A program made the position numbers and the translations under genes. Positions 8,798 to 17,703 of a DNA stretch of 64,000 nt are shown in pieces. The DNA is taken from NCBI GenBank assembly GCA_964392305.1, contig CAYMPV010000026.1:29191-93190 (forward strand), read 5' to 3'. Origin of the DNA: JACKIC01 sp964392305. GTDB lineage: Bacteria > Planctomycetota > UBA1135 > UBA2386. The notes beneath the pieces were generated by a model. It saw nothing but the letters and a program-made list of their open reading frames with translations. It ran no database searches and was not told the origin of the DNA. The number at the start of each line of letters is the position of its first letter. Within the stretch, counting starts at the first letter, position 1.

Positions 8798-10177
8798 TCA
8801 CCGTGCCGGACCGCGACGCCTGACCCTCTCGACCAACGCGCCCAGCAACAGGCCGCCGATTGCCGCCGCGAGCGACCACAAGAACGGCGTGCGGGCATCG
8901 AGCAGATAACGGCCGAGCACCCACGCGCTGATGCCGCCGAGCAGGCAGCCGTTGGCGGCGAGCACCCCGAACCGCACGCCACCGCCGTGCAGCGACAGTG
9001 CGAACAGCACGAAGATCCCGGCGCTGCCGAAGCCGCTGGCCTCTTCGACGAGCGTGCTGACGCTGTCGCCCCAGTGCGCCAGCACCAGGGCCGCGACGCC
9101 GCAGCCGACTGCGGTCAGCCGCGCCGCGCGCAGCCGGCCGCGCGGAGTCCGTGCCCCACTGCCGATCGACAGGTTGCGGGTCAGCACCGCCGACGCCGCG
9201 AGCAGCGAACTGTCGACCGTCGACAACATGGCCGACACCAGCGCACCCGCGAACAACAGGTTCACGAGCTGCGGCATGTGCGCGTTCGCGAGCGTCGGCA
9301 GCAACTGCTCGGGATCGTCGACAGTGACCACGAGCGGGCCGAGCACACCCAGCGTCACCGGGATCAGGCCGACGAGCAGATAGAGTCCGCCGCCGAGCAA
9401 GCCGGCGCGACGCGCCAGTTCAGGCGAACGCGCCGCCAGCGTGCGCGACACGATCTCCTGCGCCGCCAGGGAACCGAGCAGGGGTATGGCCCACATCTCG
9501 GCGATGTCGAGCGCAGCGAGCGGCTCCGCAGGGGCGCGCGGCGGCAGTTCGGCGAGTTGCCCAGCGGCGGCCTCGATGCCGCCGAGTTGCCACAACACGC
9601 CGATCAGCAGCGCCAGCAGGCCGAGCACCAGCGCCGCGCCCTGCACCAGATCGGTGACGACGTCGGCGAGCAACCCGCCGGCCGACGTGTAGACGATGAC
9701 CACGCCAGCGGCGAGGAACAACGCGACCTCGTGACCGAACCATCCGTCGGCGTTGACGGTCAGCACGTGCGCGAACGCGCGCACCTGAGCGCCGGCCCAG
9801 AGCAGCGAGGTCGGCACCATCAACAGTGCCGCGAGTCGCGCGGTGCTGTCGCCGAATCGCTGCCCGAACAGGTCGGCCACCGTGGTGACGCCGGTCCGCC
9901 ACAGCCGCGACGCGAACAACAGACCCAGCAGCAACAGGCACCCGCCATAGGCGAACGGTTCGACCGAGTGCCAGCCCAGCCCTTCGGCGTGGATCGAACC
10001 CGCAGCACCAACGCAGCTCTCGGCGCCGAACCAGGTCGCGAAGATGCTGACGGTCGCGAGCACCGGGCCGAGCCGACGACCGGCGACGAGGAAGTCGTCC
10101 TCCGTCTGCACCCGCCGCGCGATCCAGAGCCCGAGCGCGAGTTGGGCACCGACGTAGAGCGCGAGGACCAGCAGCAT
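8798..10177 (-). CDS. Sodium:solute symporter (SSS family)
   Basis: This 459-residue membrane protein has 12-13 predicted helices. It begins MLLVLALYVGAQLALG and carries the SSS hallmark AGRRLGPVLATVSIFATWFGAE in the first helices. Later TSAGGLLADVVTDLVQG and LSTVDSSLLAASAVLTRNL match the sodium-site helices. It most likely takes up a sugar, amino acid or carboxylate with Na+. The next gene is a fucosidase, so fucose or a fucosylated product is a reasonable but unproven substrate. The ATG at 10177 is preferred to an upstream GTG because it starts just before the first helix. Confidence 0.88.
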   Translation of the reverse strand: MLLVLALYVGAQLALGLWIARRVQTEDDFLVAGRRLGPVLATVSIFATWFGAESCVGAAGSIHAEGLGWHSVEPFAYGGCLLLLGLLFASRLWRTGVTTVADLFGQRFGDSTARLAALLMVPTSLLWAGAQVRAFAHVLTVNADGWFGHEVALFLAAGVVIVYTSAGGLLADVVTDLVQGAALVLGLLALLIGVLWQLGGIEAAAGQLAELPPRAPAEPLAALDIAEMWAIPLLGSLAAQEIVSRTLAARSPELARRAGLLGGGLYLLVGLIPVTLGVLGPLVVTVDDPEQLLPTLANAHMPQLVNLLFAGALVSAMLSTVDSSLLAASAVLTRNLSIGSGARTPRGRLRAARLTAVGCGVAALVLAHWGDSVSTLVEEASGFGSAGIFVLFALSLHGGGVRFGVLAANGCLLGGISAWVLGRYLLDARTPFLWSLAAAIGGLLLGALVERVRRRGPAR

Positions 10178-10203
10178 GGGGGTGCTGCTGTAGCGGCACA
10201 GGC

Positions 10204-10288
10204 ACTGGGCGCAAGCCAACGCCAGCTGCAGGCCAGAGCCACCTGCAGCCCAAAGTCAGCTGCGGGCCATGGCCAGCTCAAGCCATGC
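10204..10288. repeat. Degenerate 17-bp tandem repeats
   Basis: Four consecutive 17-base units occupy 10221-10237, 10238-10254, 10255-10271 and 10272-10288: GCCAGCTGCAGGCCAGA, GCCACCTGCAGCCCAAA, GTCAGCTGCGGGCCATG and GCCAGCTCAAGCCATGC. A weaker fifth unit lies at 10204-10220. They lie between the symporter start and the tRNA gene. The function is unknown. Confidence 0.6.
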
Positions 10289-10292
10289 CGCG

Positions 10293-10309
10293 TTCTTCCG
10301 ACGGAAGAA
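10293..10309 (-). terminator. Stem-loop directly after tRNA-Gly
   Basis: TTCTTCC at 10293-10299 and GGAAGAA at 10303-10309 form a 7-bp stem with a 3-base loop, beginning one base beyond the CCA end of the tRNA on the minus strand. There is no U-tract, so it is either a weak or factor-dependent terminator or a processing signal. Confidence 0.5.
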
Positions 10310-10310
10310 A

Positions 10311-10385
10311 TGGAGCGGGTGATGCGATTCGAACGCACGACCATCACGTTGGCAACGTGATGCTCTACCACTGAGCTACACCCGC
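10311..10385 (-). tRNA. tRNA-Gly (anticodon GCC)
   Basis: The minus strand folds into a standard cloverleaf. The acceptor GCGGGTG pairs with CACCCGC, then discriminator T and an encoded CCA. The D arm has GCTCAGTGGTAGAGC, the anticodon stem encloses TTGCCAA with anticodon GCC, and the T loop is TTCGAAT. It decodes GGC and GGU. It stands alone between the acyl-CoA ligase and the symporter, and its own promoter was not identified. Confidence 0.97.
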
Positions 10386-10453
10386 TCGCGGTCCTGTCGG
10401 ACGCCCGACATACTGCCCGAAGGCAGCTGCCAGACAAGCTTTCAGGCTTCTCA

Positions 10454-10470
10454 GCCGAGAGCTTCTCGGC
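10454..10470. other. Perfect stem-loop before the acyl-CoA ligase gene
   Basis: GCCGAGA (10454-10460) and TCTCGGC (10464-10470) pair with a 3-base loop in the gap between the divergent tRNA-Gly and acyl-CoA ligase genes. It may be an operator or a structural element of either promoter. No other evidence was seen. Confidence 0.35.
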
Positions 10471-10546
10471 CGTCGATCACCGTCGATTTTGAGGTCGAAT
10501 CGGTTGACCGGGCGGTCGAGGGGGCGCATTCGTATGGGTCCGCACC

Positions 10547-12415
10547 GTGGTTGTCAAGAACTCCAACGAGGGTTTCGAGCAGGCTCCAGGGGCGGGTCGG
10601 GGGGACGACTCCGTCGGGCCGGCGGCAACGACCTTCCCCGAGCTGCTGACCACGCTGATCCCGACCTACGGTGACCGCGTGTTCCTGCCGCGGCGGCGCG
10701 CCCAGTCGACGGAGCCCGTGACCTTCAACCGCCTGTGCCGCGACGTCGACGCGCTGGCGATGGCGTTGCTCGATCTCGGCCTTGGCCGCGGCGACCGGGT
10801 CGGCCTGATCGCCGACAACCGCTACGAATGGCTGCTCGTCGATCTGGCCCTGGCCAGTCTGGGCGTCGTCGATGTGCCGCGCGGCTCGGACACCACGCCC
10901 AGCGAGGTGAAGTTCATCCTGCAGCACAGCGGCAGCCGCATGTGCTTCGTCGAGGACGACCGCGTCGCGCACGAAGTCGTTGCCGCGGCCGTTCCCGAAG
11001 TACAACGCGTCGTGGTGATGCAGGAGAAGAGCGGCACCGAAGGTGTCGATGCGCTCGGCGCGCTGCTGACCGCCGGTTACGCGGCGCTGCAGGACCAGGG
11101 TGCCAAGGCGCGGCTCGACGCGGCGCGTGCGGCGATCACCGCCGACGACCTGCTGACCATCGTCTACACCAGCGGCACCACGGCCGAGCCCAAGGGCGTG
11201 ATGCTCACGCACGGCAACGTGCTCGCCAACATGCGCGGCGTGCGCCAGATCCTGCACTTCAACGAAGGCGACTGCTTCTTGTCGGTGCTGCCGGCGTGGC
11301 ACATGTACGAGCGCATCCTCGACTACCTGGCGCTCGCGGTCGGCGCGCAGTTGGTCTACACCGATCGGCGCCACATCAAGGACGACCTCGCGGCGGTACG
11401 CCCGACGGTGTTCGCGGCGGTGCCGCGGATCTGGGAAGTGCTGCACGACGGCGTCGTGCAGCAGGCCGGCAAACTACAAGGCTTGTCGGGGTTCCTGCTG
11501 CGCAGCGCGCTGACCACCAGCCGCCGCGTCGGCGGCCGTCGCGCCGGCCTCTTGCACCGGCTAGTGCACACGATGCTCGAGCCGCTGGTGCTCCAGAAGG
11601 TGCGCGCGCGCTTCGGTGGCCGGCTGCGCCTGTGCGTCAGCGGCGGCGGCGCGCTGCCGCGCCACGTCGACGAGACCCTGCTGGGCCTCGGCATGCCGAT
11701 CCTCAACGGCTACGGCCTGACCGAGACCAGTCCGGTCGCGGCTCTGCGTCGACCCGAACGCAACGACCCGGGCCACATCGGCCCGCCGCTGCCGCACACG
11801 CGCATCGAGGCGCGCCGCGGCGACGGTTCGCCGTGCGCCGTGGGCGAGACCGGCGTGTTGTGGATCCACGGACCACAGGTGATGCGCGGCTACTACCGCA
11901 ACGAGAAGAAGACCGCCGAGGTGCTGCGCGACGGCTGGTTCGACTCGGGTGACCTCGGCCACACCGATGCACACGGCAACCTGTGGATCACGGGCCGCGC
12001 CAAGGACACGATCGTTCTCGCCGGCGGCGAGAACGTCGAACCCGAGCCGATCGAGACCCTGATCAAGACCTCGCCGTTGATCGAACAGGCGGTGTGCGTC
12101 GGGCAAGACCAGAAGGGCCTCGGGGCGCTGCTCGTGCCCGCCCTCGGCGTGCTCGAGGAACAAGTGCCGCGCGCGCAGTGGGACGTGCAGGACGGAGTGA
12201 TCGGCAGCAGGGTCGTGCACAGCCTGCTGCGCCGCGAGCTCGACCGCATCCTGACGCGCGAGAACGGCTGCCGGCCGAGCGACCGCGTGGTCACGTTCCG
12301 CGTCCTCGCCGAGCCGATGACGTCCGAGAACGGTTTGCTGACGCAGACCCTCAAAGTCCGCCGCCACGTGCTCGTCGAGCGCTTCGCCAACCTGCTCGCA
12401 GCGATGTTCGACTGA
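10547..12415 (+). CDS. AMP-forming long-chain acyl-CoA synthetase
   Basis: This 622-residue enzyme of the adenylate-forming superfamily is of normal length for long-chain acyl-CoA ligases. The phosphate loop YTSGTTAEPKGVMLTHGN lies near residue 207. ATP and adenylate motifs follow: LNGYGLTETSP, then RDGWFDSGDLG with GRAKDTIVLAGGENVEPEPI, which is the hinge Asp and C-terminal lid. It should activate fatty acids with ATP and CoA at the inner membrane for beta-oxidation or lipid synthesis. The start is a GTG at 10547 with no evident Shine-Dalgarno; the first 25 residues are not conserved in type. The small gene after it begins 7 bases beyond the stop and may be co-transcribed. Confidence 0.9.
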   Translation: MVVKNSNEGFEQAPGAGRGDDSVGPAATTFPELLTTLIPTYGDRVFLPRRRAQSTEPVTFNRLCRDVDALAMALLDLGLGRGDRVGLIADNRYEWLLVDLALASLGVVDVPRGSDTTPSEVKFILQHSGSRMCFVEDDRVAHEVVAAAVPEVQRVVVMQEKSGTEGVDALGALLTAGYAALQDQGAKARLDAARAAITADDLLTIVYTSGTTAEPKGVMLTHGNVLANMRGVRQILHFNEGDCFLSVLPAWHMYERILDYLALAVGAQLVYTDRRHIKDDLAAVRPTVFAAVPRIWEVLHDGVVQQAGKLQGLSGFLLRSALTTSRRVGGRRAGLLHRLVHTMLEPLVLQKVRARFGGRLRLCVSGGGALPRHVDETLLGLGMPILNGYGLTETSPVAALRRPERNDPGHIGPPLPHTRIEARRGDGSPCAVGETGVLWIHGPQVMRGYYRNEKKTAEVLRDGWFDSGDLGHTDAHGNLWITGRAKDTIVLAGGENVEPEPIETLIKTSPLIEQAVCVGQDQKGLGALLVPALGVLEEQVPRAQWDVQDGVIGSRVVHSLLRRELDRILTRENGCRPSDRVVTFRVLAEPMTSENGLLTQTLKVRRHVLVERFANLLAAMFD

Positions 12416-12422
12416 GCCCCCG

Positions 12423-12731
12423 ATGAAACCGATCCGCCCGCATCCCGACCATCACGACCTGCACGGCGTCACCGTGGCCGTCGACACCAACGGCGCCGAG
12501 ATCTACGTCGGCCGCTGCCATACCATCGAAGGAGGGCGCATCTACCTCGTCGACGTGGACGTGCACGTCAGCGGAAGCGACGGCACCACCAAGCGCGACT
12601 GGCTGCAGCGCATCGGCAGGTTCGGCCACTGGAAGAAACACGACCGGCTCGTGCTCGAACTCGACGACGTCGCCTGGATGGACACGCTCGGCAACATCGC
12701 CGCCAACGGCCCGCCGGCCGAGTGCGTTTGA
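12423..12731 (+). CDS. Small hypothetical protein
   Basis: A 102-residue soluble protein with a His-rich start (MKPIRPHPDHHDLHG) and a compact beta-strand pattern (TVAVDTNGAEIYVG, RIYLVDVDVHVSG). It lacks a signal peptide and membrane segments. No family is recognised. It starts 7 bases after the acyl-CoA ligase stop, so it is likely in the same transcript. It ends 7 bases from the converging SDR gene. Confidence 0.7.
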   Translation: MKPIRPHPDHHDLHGVTVAVDTNGAEIYVGRCHTIEGGRIYLVDVDVHVSGSDGTTKRDWLQRIGRFGHWKKHDRLVLELDDVAWMDTLGNIAANGPPAECV

Positions 12732-12738
12732 GCGCCCG

Positions 12739-13680
12739 TCACTTCTTGGCGAGCGCCTGGTCGAGCAATTCGATCAGGCCCGCGCGATCGTAGGCGTAGG
12801 GCTGATCGCGATTGAGTTCGACGACGCGGTTGATCGCGGCCTTGATCGTCATCTCGGCCTCGCGGCGATCGGGAACCACCATGTAGTGGCTCTTGGGTCG
12901 AGCGTCGGTCAACGCGTGCAGGAAGGCCTCGGCGACCTCGTCGGGCTCCTTGTATTGCGCGCGGTCCATCGGACTCTCGAGCAGCCGCGCCATCTGCTTC
13001 TCGTAGCGGGAGCCCGCGCCGGTGTAGCCGGCGTCGAGCAGCCGCTGCTGCATGTTCGCCATGATCTCCGAGCGATAGTTGCCGGGCTCGATCACGCTGA
13101 CCGACACGCCGAACGGTCGCAGTTCGAGCGCCAGGGTCTCGCTGAACGCTTCGACCGCGTGTTTGCTCATCGTGTAGGCGCCGCCCATGCTCCAGGTCAG
13201 CACCCCCGAGATCGAACCGGTGGTCGCCACGCGTCCCTTGCTGTCGATCAGCAGCGGTGCGAACGCCTTGGTCACGCGATAGGGACCGAACACGTTGACG
13301 GCGAACTGGAACTCGAGGTCCTGCTCACGCAGTTCGATCAGCGGCGCGACCACCGCGACGCCGGCGTTGTTGATCAGGCCGTAGAGACCGCGGCCACCGG
13401 CGCGCACGGTCTCGACCGCGGCGTCGATCTGCTCCTGGCTGGTGACGTCGAGCCGGATGCCCTGCACGTTGTCGATCGCGCTGAGCTCCTTCAGGTCCGC
13501 GTCCTTGCGCGCGCCCGCGTAGACGAAGAAGCCGCGCGCCGCGAGCAGCTCGGCGGTCTTGCGGCCGATGCCCGAACTCGCGCCGGTCACCAGCACCGCG
13601 CGCTGGGCGGTCGTCGCCGGTTCTTGCGCAAACGCTGGCGCGGGGATCAACAGGACGAGCAACGGCAGCAGGTGGCGCAT
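12739..13680 (-). CDS. Short-chain dehydrogenase/reductase with signal peptide
   Basis: A 313-residue classical SDR. It carries TGASSGIG (NAD(P)-binding glycine motif), NNAG, and the catalytic Ser, Tyr and Lys in GSISG and YTMSK. Length and motifs place it near the 17-beta-HSD/retinol dehydrogenase-like branch, and the substrate is unknown. Unusually, the Rossmann fold is preceded by MRHLLPLLVLLIPAPAFAQ, a textbook Sec signal peptide starting at the ATG at 13680. The enzyme would therefore be exported, where free NAD(P)H is not expected, unless translation starts later or the segment acts as an anchor. It precedes no partner gene on its strand within 60 bases. Confidence 0.88.
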   Translation of the reverse strand: MRHLLPLLVLLIPAPAFAQEPATTAQRAVLVTGASSGIGRKTAELLAARGFFVYAGARKDADLKELSAIDNVQGIRLDVTSQEQIDAAVETVRAGGRGLYGLINNAGVAVVAPLIELREQDLEFQFAVNVFGPYRVTKAFAPLLIDSKGRVATTGSISGVLTWSMGGAYTMSKHAVEAFSETLALELRPFGVSVSVIEPGNYRSEIMANMQQRLLDAGYTGAGSRYEKQMARLLESPMDRAQYKEPDEVAEAFLHALTDARPKSHYMVVPDRREAEMTIKAAINRVVELNRDQPYAYDRAGLIELLDQALAKK

Positions 13681-13745
13681 GATGGCTGGGTTCGGGTCAG
13701 GGGTAGGACCGGCACGGTAGCCGCGCGCCCGCCTCGCCGCCCGCG

Positions 13746-14513
13746 TCAGGTTCTTGGCCAGGCGCACGACAACCGACGCGGCAGCCCGTCGGCAGGCGGC
13801 GGCCCCAACGCGGCAAGCACCACGGCGAGCTGGTCGCCGGCGCGCGCGCAGGCCGTCACCAGATCGACGCCGCAGGCGAGCGACGCGGCGATCGCGCTGG
13901 CGAGGTGGCAGCCGGTGCCGCGCACGGCGCCGACGTCGCGGCGCGGACGTTCCCAACGATGTTCGCCGCTCGCCTGCACGAGGACGTCGACAGCCATCGG
14001 CCCCGATGCGTGACCGCCCTTGCAGAGCACCGCCCGGCAACCCGTCGCCAACGCCGCGGCGGGATCGCCGCCGAACAGTTGCTGCAGTTCGGGCAGGTTG
14101 GGTGTGCACAGCGCGGCGAGCGGCAGCAGCGCCTCGCGGTAGGCGGCGAGCAGAGCAGGCGACGGCACCAGGCCACCGGCCGTCGCCGTGAGCACCGGGT
14201 CGACGAGCAGCGGCACGCGCGGCACGAACTCACGCACGAACGCCGCGAGGTCGTGCACTGCCTGGGCGTCGCCGACGAAACCGATCTTGACCGCCGACAC
14301 CGGCGCATCGTCGAGTTGCGCGGCGGCGGCGGCGCGCCAATGCGCAGTCGGCACGGGCTGCCATTCTCGAAAGCCGCGGCGATTCTGCACCGTCAACGCC
14401 ACCGCCACCGGCAGCGCCTCGACGCCACCGGCGTCGGCGACCGCGACGTCGACGGTCAGACCGGCACCGCCGCTGGGATCGAGCCCACCGAACAGCATCA
14501 GGCGCGGCTTCAC
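13746..14513 (-). CDS. thiD: Hydroxymethylpyrimidine (phosphate) kinase
   Basis: A 255-residue ribokinase-fold kinase. FGGLDPSGGAGLTVD near the N-terminus is the ThiD signature, and VKIGFVGD, VDPVLTATAGG, TPNLPEL, LCKGGH and VRGTGCHLASAIAA follow, the last holding the catalytic loop. It phosphorylates HMP and HMP-P in thiamine synthesis. The GTG start overlaps the stop of the upstream SBBP gene as GTGA, so translation is probably coupled. An ATG five codons later is the alternative. No TPP riboswitch was seen upstream, and the coupling to a secreted structural gene is odd for a vitamin enzyme. Confidence 0.9.
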   Translation of the reverse strand: MKPRLMLFGGLDPSGGAGLTVDVAVADAGGVEALPVAVALTVQNRRGFREWQPVPTAHWRAAAAAQLDDAPVSAVKIGFVGDAQAVHDLAAFVREFVPRVPLLVDPVLTATAGGLVPSPALLAAYREALLPLAALCTPNLPELQQLFGGDPAAALATGCRAVLCKGGHASGPMAVDVLVQASGEHRWERPRRDVGAVRGTGCHLASAIAASLACGVDLVTACARAGDQLAVVLAALGPPPADGLPRRLSCAWPRT

Positions 14514-17500
14514 GGCACCAGCACGTCCTGCACCAACACCAGTTGGCCGCCAACCGCGATCTGCACGCTCTGGGTGCCGACGGCCTGACTCGTTTCGACG
14601 AAGAACGTGGCCTCTCGCGGCGTCAGGCAACCGGCGCGCAACGAGCGGCCGCCGAGGGTCACGTCGACGATGCTGTCGTTCGGGAACACGCCGCGGATCG
14701 TGAACCACTGCCCACGTTGCACCTGGGCGGGCAGGCCCACGATTGCCGCGCGCCCGAGCACCGCGTCCTGGGTGAGTTCGACGTCGCGCAGGGTGCGCAG
14801 GCCATCGCCGTTGCAGTCGCTGACGCCGGCGACGGCGCCCAGCGAACCACAGAGCCGGCGCAGATCGAGCACCGTGCGACGACCGTCGCCATCGACGTCG
14901 CCCGGCAGGGCGCCCGCGATCAACACCGCGCCGCGCGAACGGCCGTCGCCGAACACGCGCACCGCCGGCCCCGTCCCCTGTCCGTAGGCACGCACTTGCC
15001 AGGCATCGGCACTGACGGTCGCGGCGGCGCCTTCCACGGTCGAGCCGTCGGTGGCAGGCGCGATGTCGACGGTGAACCGCAGCAGGGTCTCGCCCAACCG
15101 TGGCACGGATGCGCTCGCCAGCGGCACGGTCAGTTCGGCGTCGTCCTGCTGCAACGTCACGGGCCCGCCGACCAGGAGGTCGAACGGCGTCGCCGTCGCG
15201 GGATCGTCGACGTAGACGCGCAGATCGTGCAGATGGCTGGGCCCGTCACCGCTGCCGGCGATCAGCACACGCACGCCATCGAGCAGCAGTTCGCGACCGG
15301 TGAGGTTGCGCGCGCGCACGGCCAACAGTTCGGCGCGCTCGGCACCGACGAAGCGCAGCGTCGCGGTCGACGCCTGCGACTGGATCTGCAGTCCGTCGCC
15401 GAGGTCGGCGAGCAGATCGAGCTGCATCAGCACCCCGTCCTCGACGCCGAGACGCTGCGTCTGCAGCGCCCCCGGAGTGACCGGGTAGTCGGCCGAGAAC
15501 GACCAGCCGCCGACGACACACAGACCGGTGTCGATCCAGGCGCGCGCCAACACGTCCTGTGCCGCACCCCCGAAGTAACTCATGTAGCTGAGGCTGGCGC
15601 CGTCGTTCTGCAGGTGCGCCACGAACGCGTCGAGGCCACCGCCGCCGAACGTCGCCTGGGTCGCATTCGGGGTCACCGGCAGATTGCCGGTGCTCTGACC
15701 GACGACCAGCAGGTCGCTGCCGTCCTGATCGATGCCGCGAACGACGTCGGCGCCGCTGCCGCCGATCAACGTCGAGTAGAGCAACGACTGACCGTTCGCG
15801 GCGAAGCGCACCACCAGACCGTCGTCGTCACCGCCGGGTTGGCGCTGCGGCGCACCGACCGTGGTCGGGAAGTTCGGCGAGCGCGTGAACCCGCCGACCC
15901 ACACGGTACCGTCCGCGGCGAGGTGCACCGACTCGGCGACGTCGGTGTCGTTGCCGCCGAGGTAGGTCGAGAAGACCGGCAAGGTGCCGTCCGCGCGCAA
16001 CCGCAGGGCGACGAGGTCGATCAGGCCGGCCGACGTCGTGCGGTAGCCGGACGGCGTCGTCGGGAAGTCAGCGGAGACCGACCAGCCTGCGGCAACGACC
16101 TCGTTGGTGGTGTGGTCGATGTCGATCGAACGCAGCTGATCGGGCAGCGTTCCGCCGGCGTAGGTCGAGTAGACCAGCGTCCGGCAATCGGCCGCGACGC
16201 AGGTGACGAAGCCGTCGGTCTGCAGCGTCAGCGGCCCGCCGATCGCGGGGCGCCAGACCCCGGGTGTGGTCGGGAAGTTTCCCGAGGAAGTCCAGCCGGC
16301 CAGATAGGCGTTTCCCGCGCTGTCGACGGCGACGTCCTCGGCGGTCTCGTCGAACGCGCCGCCAAGGTAGGTGGCGCCGAGCAACTGGTCGCCGTTGGCC
16401 GACAGGCGCGCGACGAACGCATCACCGAGGTCGAGCACCAGACTCGCGCCGGCATACGCGGGCTGCACCGCACCCGCGGTCACCGGCAGATCGGTCGAGT
16501 GCGTGAAACCGGCGAGCGTCGGCGTGTTGCCGGGCCCGACGTCGATGCCGCGCACTTCCTCGTTCTCGCTGCCGCCGAAGTAGGTGGCATAGACGAGCTG
16601 ACTGCCGTCTTCGCTTAGCCTGGCGACGAAGCCGTCGTTGCCACCGTTGACCTGGAAGGCGCCCACCGTGGTCGGGAAGTCGAGCGACCCCGCCCATCCG
16701 CCGACCCAGATGCCCACGCCCGGGCGCCACACCAGGTCGTTGACGCTGTCGGTGCCGCCGCCGCCGAGGAACGTGCTCCAGACGACGCCCGGATCGATCG
16801 TGGTCGCGCGTTGCGGATCGCGCGACGCCGCGACGAAACCGTAACGATCGGCGCCGAGCAGCCGGAACTGCACGGGCAGCGGCGCTGTCCCGTCGGTCCC
16901 GACCTGCCAGGCGATCGGCGCCGTGTGCTGCAATTCGACGGTGCCGGTCGGCGTCGGCAGGGTCATGCACAGCCGCCCCGTTTCGTCGACGCGCAGCGCC
17001 CGCGCCCCTTCGCACTGCACCACGAACGCATCGAGGTCGGCACCGGGCGCGAGTTGAAGGTCGTAGGCGAACGGACCCGGGCCCGCGTCGCGCAGGGGGC
17101 CGAAGACCACGTCGATGCCGGGCAACACCTCGACCAACCGCATGCTCGCGAACGCCGGCACGCCGGTGCGGTGGCGCGTGACGTCGTCACCGATCAGGAA
17201 GTTGTGGCGCGCGGCCAACTCGCCGCCCGATTCGACACGCTGCGCGCGGCCGGCGAACCGCGTGCGCAACACGGCACCGCTGCGGAGCGACGTGGCGCCG
17301 GCCTGGTCGCCCTGGGGCCCGGGCCGCGGCGCGGCGCGTTCATGGCGCAACGTGAAGCCGTCGTCGTGGATCCAACCGACCGTCTCGCCGAGCACGGCCG
17401 CGCGCACTTCGTTGGGCCACTGGCCATGGTTGGGCACGAACCGCGTCGCGCGCAGGCTGGTGCCGACCCGGGTCGACCGGTCGGGGCCCGGCTGCGGCGC

Positions 17501-17596
17501 CACGGACGCGGCCACGCCACCGGACCCGGGCACTGGACGCGGCGCAACCAACACGAGCATCAGGCCGACGGCGGCCAAGATCAGGAGCTGACGCAT
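14510..17596 (-). CDS. Large secreted SBBP-repeat protein with dockerin-like module
   Basis: A 1028-residue exported protein. A signal peptide (MRQLLILAAVGLMLVLVAP) is followed by an N-terminal domain (FVPNHGQWPNEVRA) and then at least seven SBBP-type beta-propeller repeats of the form TYFGGSENEEVRGIDV with AGFTHSTDLPVTAGA. Beyond about residue 690 come beta-sandwich sequences. Near residue 910 there is a dockerin-like pair of calcium loops (GDVDGDGRRTVLDL and SDCNGDGLRTLRDV), and an IPT-like C-terminal domain ends the protein. It is probably a cell-surface or matrix protein. Its stop overlaps the thiD start. Confidence 0.85.
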   Translation of the reverse strand: MRQLLILAAVGLMLVLVAPRPVPGSGGVAASVAPQPGPDRSTRVGTSLRATRFVPNHGQWPNEVRAAVLGETVGWIHDDGFTLRHERAAPRPGPQGDQAGATSLRSGAVLRTRFAGRAQRVESGGELAARHNFLIGDDVTRHRTGVPAFASMRLVEVLPGIDVVFGPLRDAGPGPFAYDLQLAPGADLDAFVVQCEGARALRVDETGRLCMTLPTPTGTVELQHTAPIAWQVGTDGTAPLPVQFRLLGADRYGFVAASRDPQRATTIDPGVVWSTFLGGGGTDSVNDLVWRPGVGIWVGGWAGSLDFPTTVGAFQVNGGNDGFVARLSEDGSQLVYATYFGGSENEEVRGIDVGPGNTPTLAGFTHSTDLPVTAGAVQPAYAGASLVLDLGDAFVARLSANGDQLLGATYLGGAFDETAEDVAVDSAGNAYLAGWTSSGNFPTTPGVWRPAIGGPLTLQTDGFVTCVAADCRTLVYSTYAGGTLPDQLRSIDIDHTTNEVVAAGWSVSADFPTTPSGYRTTSAGLIDLVALRLRADGTLPVFSTYLGGNDTDVAESVHLAADGTVWVGGFTRSPNFPTTVGAPQRQPGGDDDGLVVRFAANGQSLLYSTLIGGSGADVVRGIDQDGSDLLVVGQSTGNLPVTPNATQATFGGGGLDAFVAHLQNDGASLSYMSYFGGAAQDVLARAWIDTGLCVVGGWSFSADYPVTPGALQTQRLGVEDGVLMQLDLLADLGDGLQIQSQASTATLRFVGAERAELLAVRARNLTGRELLLDGVRVLIAGSGDGPSHLHDLRVYVDDPATATPFDLLVGGPVTLQQDDAELTVPLASASVPRLGETLLRFTVDIAPATDGSTVEGAAATVSADAWQVRAYGQGTGPAVRVFGDGRSRGAVLIAGALPGDVDGDGRRTVLDLRRLCGSLGAVAGVSDCNGDGLRTLRDVELTQDAVLGRAAIVGLPAQVQRGQWFTIRGVFPNDSIVDVTLGGRSLRAGCLTPREATFFVETSQAVGTQSVQIAVGGQLVLVQDVLVP

Positions 17597-17703
17597 GACG
17601 AGGGCCGCGCAGCATACGCCAGCAACCCACCGGGGCGCAGTGCCGCAGGGCGCTCATGTCGGGCGACCAGGCCGACGAGCCTCGAGGCTGATCGGTGTTC
17701 GCG

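Noticed and set aside
14514..14600. TPP riboswitch for thiD
   Set aside because: thiD starts inside the end of the SBBP gene, and none of the conserved TPP-riboswitch core was seen.
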